From: Prochilodus magdalenae
Lineage: Eukaryota; Chordata; Actinopteri; Characiformes; Prochilodontidae
Reading direction: 5' to 3'
Assembly: GCA_024036415.1 (NCBI GenBank)
Contig: JAMWET010005018.1
Location: 1-64,000 of the forward strand
DNA: 64,000 nucleotides
Numbering within the stretch: position 1 is the first letter of the stretch; each line of letters starts with the position of its first letter. Below the pieces are notes generated by a model that ran no database searches, was not told where the DNA came from, and worked only from the letters and a program-made list of their open reading frames with translations. Below, one piece after another: positions 56,310-64,000 of the stretch. The translations under genes were made by a program, and so were the position numbers.

Positions 56310-58257
56310 TCACGCTACAGCCTTCATCTTGACCATGCCAGGGTGTCCTGTGTGTAACTCCTCCAAAACTGTTTGTCTCAGTTTAGGCGGTACAAGTACA
56401 CAGTTGCCCCACATCAGACAACCCTGCAAGGTTGTAAGCTCATTCTGTCTGATTAGATATGGTGTTAGATTGCTATCTGAACCATTAGTGGTGGGGAAAC
56501 ATCCCGTTAACACCATTTCAGAAACTTTACAAAGGGTAGGATCAGACCTAGTCTCCTTACAGATGTCTGAGCTGCCTATCGGCAATACTGCCAAATGATG
56601 GATAAGACAGGCATTAACTGATCCTGTTTTCTCTTTGTGATGTACAGGAAGGGGTAGGCGGGACAATCCATCTGCCTTACCATGGTCAGCAGCACTTCTG
56701 TACTGAACAAGGGCCCACCATTGAAGTCGGGCTGCGGCCATGGATGGAGTTGCTTTGTTGGGGGATCGTTGTCAGTGGACAGTGGTCAGTGAACAAGGTG
56801 AAATGCCGTCCATAGAGATACGAATGAAACTTCCTGACACCGAAAATGATCCCCAATGCCTCCTGTTCTATCTGGGCATAATTTTGCCCTGCCTTACTTA
56901 ATGTCCTCCAGGCGAAAGCTATACGTTTCTCCTGCCCGTAAGACAGCACATGAGAAATCACAGCCCCAACACCATATGGTGAGATGTCACATGCTAGCCT
57001 GATTGGAAGTTGTGGGTCATAATGAGTCAGTACACTCTTGCCTGCCAACTGGCTTTTGGCTTCTTGGAATGCCTTCTCACATTCAACTTACCAATTCCAC
57101 TTCACATTTATATGCAACAGTGCATTCAGAGGATGTGGTGTGGTAGCTAGGTTAGGGACAAATCTGGCATAATAGTTGATTAGCCCTAAAAAAGACCTCA
57201 GTTGACTCAGTTGACTTAGTTGACTCAGTTGACGTTAACTGGAGCTGGGGCATCAACGATGGCTCGTACCTTGTCTGGAGACTTGTGAAGTCCTGCCGCA
57301 TCAATAGTGTGTCCCAGATACTCCAATGAACTCTTAAAGAACTCACACTTTTCCTGCTGTACCCGGAGGCCAAATTCCTCAAGACGATGCAAAACTACCC
57401 CCAAGTTTTTCAGATGCTGCACGTCGTCAGTGCCTGTGACTAAGATGTCATCCAAGAAACAATGTACATTATGGAGTCCCAGCAGCACCTGATCATCACT
57501 CTTTGGAAGATGGAGGTTGATGAGGTGATTCCGAAGGGTAATCTGTTATAAACAAACAGACCCTTTTGAATAGTGATTGTGAGGTATTGAGGGGACTTCT
57601 CACTGACTGGTACCTGCAGGTAAGCATGTGAAAGACCCAGCTTGCTAAAGCGGTGTCCACTGGCAAGTGAGGCAAACAAATCTTCTATTTGTGGTAAAGG
57701 ATAAAACAGAGCTGGGTTCACTGTTACTTTAACGTCACCACAAATTCTTACCTCACCACTCTTCTTAATCACTGGTACGATTGGGGTCACCCAACCACTG
57801 AACTTGACTGGCGAGATCACTTGTTTTTGTAGACGCCCTAGCTCCGCTTCCACTTTGGAACGGAGCGCATACGGTACCACGTGTGCTTGTAGAAATGTAG
57901 GCTGCTGATCAGGTTTCAGAGTGTCTGAGTGTCTTTGACTGTTCCCAGGCCTTCTTTAAAGACACCAGCGTGTCTTTTTAGCAGTGTCCAGTGTCTCAAC
58001 ATCAGTCTGCTGCACACACTTTACTGTTTTGATCTCACTCCAGTTTAGTCTTATTCTGCGAAGCTACTCACGGCAGGGAGTCGAACTTTCTGTTTGTTCA
58101 ACTTGACTCTCACCTTAATGACTCCTTCAGGTGCCATCATTTCACCTGTGCAAGTCTTCAGAACCATGTTGGTGTTACACAGTCGCACATTAGCTAATTT
58201 ATCTCTGTACAGCTCTTCAGAGATCAGAGATACTGCTGCACCTGTATCTTGTTCCAT
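56310..58257 (-). pseudogene. Gypsy protease, reverse transcriptase and RNase H remnants
   Basis: In 5' to 3' order on the minus strand: protease with D-T-G-A-A-V-S at 58257-58051; RT fingers and palm at 57880-57440 (V-K-F-S-G-W-V-T-P-I-V-P-V, then L-P-F-G-I-T-S-S); the catalytic F-L-D-D at 57488-57225; RNase H with A-C-D-I-S-P-Y-G-V-G-A-V and F-T-D-H at 57048-56686; and the connection with D-G-L-S-R-L-P at 56741. At least four frameshifts separate them. A TTGACTCAG run near 57200-57235 is a small in-element expansion. Confidence 0.8.
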
Positions 58258-58690
58258 GTTAATTGGCTTTTACCTCTGGCCTTATCAAAATCACTGACAG
58301 CACAGAGTGAGCATCCTTTGTCACATTCACCCCTGTTGTGTCATTCTGGACAGCTGTGACTTTATGTAATGTCAGTTCTGAATCTGTGTCAGTAGCTGAG
58401 TCCTTTTCACTAGTGTTGTTAGTTTCCACCTTGTGTATGTGTCCTTTCATAGGTTTGCAGTCACTATGGGCTTTGGGGAAAAGTGAGCCAGCAACACATC
58501 CACTATTTCTTTGTACGTTTTCTCTCCCTGTTTTTCCGGAGCTATAAGGCTACGGAGTAAGCCATACGTTGTAACTCTCATTACACTCAAAAACACTGCT
58601 ACTTGTTTTTCCTCAGTAATGCCTTGAACAAAATGCTAAAACCTCTCCACGTAGTTAGACCACTGCTCTCTTGCATCGTTGAACCCCAAT

Positions 58691-60057
58691 GCTTGGCTGG
58701 TAGGCGAACTGCAGAGGATTTATAGCTGAGCCTACCAGTGAATGAAGGTGGGCGAGAACAAGTCTTTCCAAAGCCTTCATCAGGTGAGAGGTCAAAGCTA
58801 CTGGTCTGTAGCCATCACTGGGATGTGCAGTCTTTGGAACAGGTGTAACCCGGGCTCTCTCATAGCCCCATTCTGCGTTGTGTTGAAATTAGACAGGACC
58901 TCGACGGAATCTGCATCAGTTTATTCTGCACAAGAGTTTTCGCACACAGACAGACAGCATTAGATCAGTGGCAATCGCCCCGTAGATCTACCTGCCGATA
59001 TGCTTTCAACTCTATATGGTGCAGTTACAGTACACTGAAATTACAGGCTACATAGTTCTGACAATATACAATAAGCGACCATCAACCTATGGACTGTTTA
59101 GTTAGCATAGCTTTCTGTTGCTAGTTGCAGGCCAGGTTGTATTAAGCTCAATATCACCACAGAACATCAAAAATATGGATTAACCACAAGATCAAACACT
59201 GCTTAGCTTTCAGTGGAGTCAACCTGGGACAAGTGTACATGTATTTTGCTAATGTATGTCGAAATTAACCTAAATAATATACAGAGAAAAGAGCAATTGA
59301 ACAGAGGCTGCCTGTTGGACTCTTTAAATCCTGAGATAGTTTTTAAGCCCATCGAGACTCCACTCACATTGTTCTGCTGCAGCTGGCCTTCCATTTTCTT
59401 TCTGTAATGGTTCTTGCTCTCCCTGATTTTCCTTCTCAGTTCCTCCTTGTTTCATGATCTAAAGGCCACCTTCTTGTCATTCAGAAGAGCCTTCAGGTCT
59501 GAGGTAACACAGGGCTTGTAATTGGAGAAACACTGGACAGTCTTGGTGGGCACAGTGTTCTCCACACAGAAGTTTATGTATTCTGTGATGCAGTTTGTGA
59601 GGCTGTCAACATCCTCACCGTGTGGTTCACTAAGAACCTCCCAGTCTATTGTTTCGAAGCAGTCCTTCAGAGCCTCATAAGCCTCATCAGACTAGCTCCT
59701 CACTTGTTTTGTATTGGCTGGGTGCCTGTGAACAAGGGGTTTGTAGACAGGCAGGAGATAGACCAGGTTGTGGTCAGACTTGCCCAGGGGAGGGGGTGCT
59801 GCATGTTACATACTGCTCAAAATTGGGAAGTGTGGAGGACAGGGAGGCATGATTGAAATCTCCAGAGATGAGGATGAGAGCCTGTGGATGTTGTGTCTGC
59901 AGTATCCTTGTGACTGAGTGGATGATGTCACAAGCTGTGTCCGCATCAGCAGAGGCGGGGACGTACGCAGTTATCGCAATAACATGCAAGAATTCCCTGT
60001 AACTGGCTTCCACTCGAGCGCTGCCCGGAAGCCGGAAGAAGCAGGAAAGCATGTTTT
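58691..60057 (-). mobile_element. L2-type LINE, EN to RT N-terminus (right of gypsy)
   Basis: The RT F-A-Y region is near 58705. The linker is seen around 59440-59580. The endonuclease frame at 59774-60052 has A-Y-V-P-A-S-A and S-G-D-F-N-H-A. Roughly 58860-59330 is unrelated AT-rich sequence that I cannot place, probably another insertion. Together with 54290-54851 it forms one split element. Confidence 0.68.
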
Positions 60058-60720
60058 TTGTTTTCGATTGATCCTTTTTACTGTATGGTCTGCTGTAAGT
60101 TCTGTCTCAAAGTGGACTAGATATCTGTATTCTTGTCCAAATCCATGAGCAGCTGATCCCTGAATGAATTGGACCACAATAACAATGACATGCAGGATTC
60201 AGGAGTGGTGCTGCTTCCTACTGTAATTCAGATTATAAAATGGAGATGCTCAGGTTGATTTTGGTGAATTAGATTATTAATAAATAATAATGACACTCTT
60301 ATAGTTATACAGTTAAGGAGTAAACAGCTGATTTTTAATGATGAATTTGATTTTCTCTTGAACAGATTTTGAGATGTTGCATTTGTGGGGTAAGGGTCTT
60401 GCCTTCCTCAGCAGCAGTTAACATTTTATTTAGGTAAGTGGTAGAATATTTTACCTTTACTGGCCGCTCAGAAAAGATAATAGTTTCTCTAATATATATA
60501 TGAAGTAGTTACTTTTTTTAGCCTGGTGTTTCATGTCACTTGATTCCAGAGCAGCACAGTGATCAGGACAAAAGTCTTTTATTCTCATTTGTTGCTGCAT
60601 GAAATTCTACAGTTTAAACAGACATCAGTCAGACTGTGCTAACATCAACTTGGTAAAATTATGTTTGAAAAAAAAACTTCATCAGTGCAAGTTGTGTTCA
60701 TTTTTTCATTACTTTGTTCA
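60058..60720 (+). repeat. Block repeated at 19335-19990
   Basis: Begins TTTTCGATTGATCC at the 5' boundary of the LINE and matches the earlier block in the same orientation. Non-coding. Confidence 0.75.
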
Positions 60721-61224
60721 ATAGCTTCATGAACCCTCATTTTCTTTCTGCTTTCATTGATTTTTCCTGATCTGTACCTTTTGGCCTTAATATACAGGCA
60801 CAGCTGATATACGTGCTGAGCAGAACTAGCCCATCAGCCCTAAACCAATGCATATTGGAAGGTCAATAGGTAGAATCAAATCATTTCTTGGGGGTGGATG
60901 CAATTAAAATGGCTGACTCAAGGTTTCTCTCCTCTCTCTGCTGGTTGTTATTTAAATACAGAGTATATTTAAAGTATATTTAAATACACACACAAAATCC
61001 TTTTCTCTGATTGTGTTTTGGAACTGCACAAGCTCCATAAAAATAAGAAAAAAAAGAAAGATGAAATACTAAGCATGTTTTTAGCTTATTCAACTGGCAC
61101 AATGCTGCTGCCGTCTGCTTAGAACTACCTGCTGCTCGATAATGAATTAAAGTAGCAAATTCAGTTAAATGTACACTAATACATGACATAAACACAACAA
61201 TTAGATACTATGAGTATAATCAAG
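60721..61224. other. No gene seen
   Basis: AT-rich spacer; no coding frame, RNA gene or recognised element. Confidence 0.5.
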
Positions 61225-61770
61225 TGTCACGCTTCCGGGCTTTCCTGCTCCTCCCGCTCTCCCGAACTCCACTTCCCAGAGGACATAGCTTGATGACGTC
61301 AGCTCCATGTGCTCGCACGCGGACATGCTAATTCGTTCGCGATCACCTGAGTTTTAGTCAGCTGACCCAAATCTGTTTGTATTTATAGTCCGGTTTCCCA
61401 GATGCTCTTAGTGAAGCTTTGCCTACCTTGTAGCAATTCTGAGCGTTCTTCTTTCCTGTATGTTATTCTGGTTCTGACTCTCTTTTGGTTCTTGACTACG
61501 CCTTTTGCTTATCCCCTATATCGGTTTATGTCTATTATCTGGTCTCTGAACTCTGCTCGGCTTTATCTACCTCTCTTAAGCTTTTCCCTTTAAACTTCGT
61601 TGCCTTCGCTGACTGCTTTCTCCGGTGTCCGACCTGTGCCTGTACCTGACTACGCTTTCTTCTTACTCCTAGTCTGGTTTGTCATTGTTGTTTAGCCTGT
61701 TTTTTTATAATAAATCTGCTTTGTTTTTTAAACTCTGCAAACGTCGATCCGGAGTCTTTTTCCTGATACA
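61225..61770 (+). mobile_element. Probable solo LTR
   Basis: Starts TGTCACGCTTCC and ends TGATACA. It has an internal TATTTATAG box at about 61380 followed by a cytosine/thymine-rich transcribed part, and an AATAAA signal at 61709-61714. This is the order U3, R, U5 expected of an LTR. A TGACGTCA CRE-like site lies near 61293. The target duplication is not clear because a LINE tail abuts the right end. Confidence 0.55.
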
Positions 61771-62040
61771 AGTCAAGTAGTTTTATTGTCGATACTTCAA
61801 TATGTTCAGACATACAGAGGATTGAAACTGCGTTACTCTCCATCACACATAAATATTTAACGATGAATAGATTACAATAAAATAAGAACAAGATTATAAT
61901 GAATGTAATGAAAAATAAACATAAAATAGACAGACGGAATACATATGATAGAAAAAAATAAAAAAGATGGGGGGATCGCCGCTGGAGTGGCAGCCAGTTA
62001 CAGCAGTTCTTGCTCACAATCTTTTTCTTTTCTTTTCCCT
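61771..62040 (-). mobile_element. LINE 3' end, antisense
   Basis: CAAGT-type tail followed by AGTTTTATTGTCGATACTTC, the antisense 3' terminus of an L2-type element. Only the AT-rich 3' UTR is left. Confidence 0.5.
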
Positions 62041-62113
62041 TTTTTCTTATAGGTGGTGGGGGACAGGAGAATGAGGACTAAGTTCAAACACATGCTGAAG
62101 AACCTGTCCCACC

Positions 62114-63550
62114 TGTTGTGTTCTGTATACTGCACTAGAGGTCGCTCCTGCACTGCAGAGTGAGGCTGCTAGTGTAGCACAAGAAGAAGAGTTAGGGTAG
62201 AACAGCAGTGCCATGTTAGCTAGTGTGAGAGATAATAAAGCTCCATTCAGAAACACTTCAGCCTAAATATTTACCACGTACCTGGACACTACAAATCTGG
62301 CGACAAGGAAACTACTGAATCGAACAACATGTGTGCTGCAAATGCTCCTTTTCCCACCCCGTTTCTGCCGTGTCCGGGTGAGCCTGCTCTACCATTCACC
62401 ACATGGGTGAGAATGTTCCGTAACTACATGCTAGTTATCCACGCGACGGGGGATGACTGGTCTGAAGAATGAAAAGGGCACTCTTACTTCATTGTCTAGG
62501 CACTGAAGGGCAAAGACTACCTAGCCCAGGCGTAACATTGGAAAATGCTGTAACAGCTTTGGAAAGCCACTTTACCCCAAAAGTTAATGTGGCGCAGAGA
62601 CACTTTCAGGAAGCGTGTTCAAACTCCTGGTGAATCAGTGCTGTAGTATATAGCCGCTCTAAGAGAGTTAGCTTCATCCTGCCAGTTCGAATCCAATGCA
62701 GACGACATGATCCGTGATCAATTTGTTGAGCATATGGCAAGCCATTGCATAAGAGAGAGGCTACTGCTAGAAACTGAATTAACTTTGTCTAAAGCCATCA
62801 CGATTGCAACCCAAATCGAGGCGACTAGTGAGCAAGCAAAGTCAAAGTTTGGTGGTCGATTACTGCCTGTGCAAGCTGTACAGATGACGGACGGACGGGG
62901 CAGACGTTAGCCTCCGTTACATCAGCCAACCCATTCCGAATCTTCCCCAAAATCTGCTCCTGCCGGCTCAGCTCGCTCTTGTTACCGCTGCGGCTCCAGT
63001 ACCTGAGTACACCATTCTCTACCTGCAGGACCTGACGCCAGGGAATAAAATTATTTGCCCCGTCACCATTTAAACACCTGCTGCTGCTGCAAAACTGGAC
63101 TTAATAGTGGATACTGGTTCATGTGTGTCTATCCTTCCAAAGGCTACTTACCTGGCTAACTTTCATGCCACACCCCTACAGCCGCCCATGGCCTGACTGG
63201 TGACTTACTCTCATGATCCAATTGCTGTATTGGATTGTCTACCTGCGACTGTTTCCAGTGCCAATGTCTCTTGCTCTGCTAATGTCTTCATTGTTAAATT
63301 TTGGCTCCCCACTCCTTGGGATGGACTTATTAAAGGGGTTACATCTTCGAATTGAAGGTCAACGTGCTAAGCCGTCCACTCCTGCTTCTGTGTCACAGGG
63401 ACCAGCCCTCGTGGGGCAGCTCTCAATGCCATCACTTCTGTCAGATACCTTGGGCTGCGCAAAAGTCTTTGTTCACAAAATAACACTCTCTGAATCAGTG
63501 GCTCCAGTCCAAAAAACTGCGCCAAAAACTGCGCTGCTTACCTCTGTCTG
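62114..63550 (+). mobile_element. Ty3/gypsy element, 5' LTR, gag and protease
   Basis: 5' LTR at about 62114-62293 (TGTTGTG ... ACTACA, with AATAAAG inside), followed by a primer-binding-site-like TGGCGACAAGGAAACT at 62298. gag and protease follow. The element is cut off near 63550 by the tail of a LINE, and RT, integrase and the 3' LTR are absent. Confidence 0.72.
62329..63380 (+). pseudogene. Gypsy gag-protease remnant, plus strand
   Basis: gag starts at 62329 (M-C-A-A-N-A-P-F) with the typical W-V-R-M-F-R-N-Y-M-L stretch, then a stop after about 48 codons. A later open piece (62707-62910) has the conserved I-R-D-Q-F-V-E-H and A-I-T-I-A-T-Q-I-E-A segments. The protease active site V-D-T-G-S-C-V-S-I-L lies at about 63110-63140. 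Multiple stops and shifts. Confidence 0.75.
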
Positions 63551-63555
63551 TCTGA

Positions 63556-64000
63556 ATCAGAATCAGAATCAGAATCAGAGTCTCTTTATTTCACCAAGTA
63601 TGTTACACATACAAGGAATTTGTCTTGGTAAGAGCAACACGTATGACAAGTAACAAAAACAAGTAACAAAAAACACAGAACACAGATTATTTACAGTATT
63701 AAACTAAAGGAAAATTACACTAAACAATAAATAGGGTAGGGGATAAATTAAAAAAGTAAAAAGTACTAAAGATAATAAAGAGTTGAAGAATCTGAGAGAT
63801 GTGAAACAGATTTAGTTGAAGTTACAGAATGAGAACATCTGTACAGGTGTGCAAATAGACAGAGTGCAGATAGGCAGAGTGCAGATAGTCAGAGTGCAGA
63901 TAACTGTTCAGTCCGGTTTGGTACAGTTCAGTGTATGTTTTGAGGTTTACAGTGGGAGGTGTCCACTGTGGTTGAGGAGCGCTACAACTCTGGGGAAAAA
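63556..64000 (-). mobile_element. L2-type LINE 3' end at window edge
   Basis: Four GAATCA units lead into TCTCTTTATTTCACCAAG and TACACATACAAGGAATTTGT, the standard antisense 3' terminus of a widespread fish L2-type LINE. The 3' UTR continues beyond the window. A GATAGNCAGAGTGCA repeat occurs at 63860-63905. Confidence 0.75.

Larger units (their letters stand above)
54852..58690 (-). mobile_element. Ty3/gypsy element, 3' LTR and decayed gag-pol
   Basis: In minus orientation. The 3' LTR spans 54852-55062 (TGTGATG ... AAAAACA on the minus strand), preceded by a polypurine tract (AATAAGAGGGGGTCG) at about 55063-55077. Going upstream are integrase, RNase H, RT, protease and the start of gag (W-S-N-Y-V-E-R-F near 58640). 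The 5' LTR and leader are missing, so the copy is 5'-truncated. It is nested in an antisense LINE. Confidence 0.82.

Noticed and set aside
1..64000. tRNA, rRNA or snRNA genes
   Set aside because: No cloverleaf, A/B box pair or conserved rRNA/snRNA sequence was recognised by eye; a tRNAscan-SE or Infernal run would be decisive.

Overview
The window looks like nuclear DNA of a ray-finned (teleost) fish. It has spliced host genes with GT-AG introns, dense non-LTR retrotransposons of the L2/CR1 type common in teleosts, a Tx1-clade LINE sitting in a (CT)n microsatellite, short-LTR Ty3/gypsy elements, and many minisatellites. Nothing bacterial, viral or organellar was recognised. The order of fish cannot be fixed from what I can see. 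About three quarters of the window is transposable element or tandem repeat, much of it nested.

Layout. 1-5460: an old antisense LINE split by a younger L2-type LINE whose 966-codon EN-RT reading frame is unbroken. 5478-5968: pyrimidine-rich CT array. 6097-10573: Tx1-clade (Kibi-like) LINE bounded on both sides by CT repeats. 10680-18340: host segment A with a four-exon gene on the minus strand and its promoter. 18341-26020: repeats and antisense LINE remains enlarged by minisatellites. 26021-40130: a stack of antisense L2-type LINEs, with a solo LTR, a gypsy element with target duplication, and a second, damaged copy of the 1.4-4.9 kb LINE. 41855-47075: a 5.2 kb satellite of 72-bp units, each built from six 12-bp monomers. 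47885-54135: host segment B, a direct duplicate of A with the same gene. 54290-64000: more nested LINE, gypsy and LTR fragments.

The most interesting content is the duplicated host gene (12050-17748 and 48968-53573, both minus strand). After splicing it encodes proteins of 726 and 837 residues. They carry a basic nuclear-localisation-like motif, a 13-residue repeat, and a domain with the HxE plus PC...C pattern of zinc-dependent cytidine-deaminase-fold enzymes (H-S-E, then S-P-C-x8-C). A 72-75 residue tandem repeat and a helical C-terminus follow. Both copies have a putative promoter with a perfect ISRE core (GAAACAGAAACT), a full CRE and a TATA box. I infer an interferon-inducible, fast-evolving deaminase-like family, plausibly antiviral or anti-retroelement. 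No function is proven from sequence alone, and I do not recognise a named gene.

Limits: repeat-family names are by motif recognition, boundaries of degenerate elements are approximate, and no alignment or database search was run.
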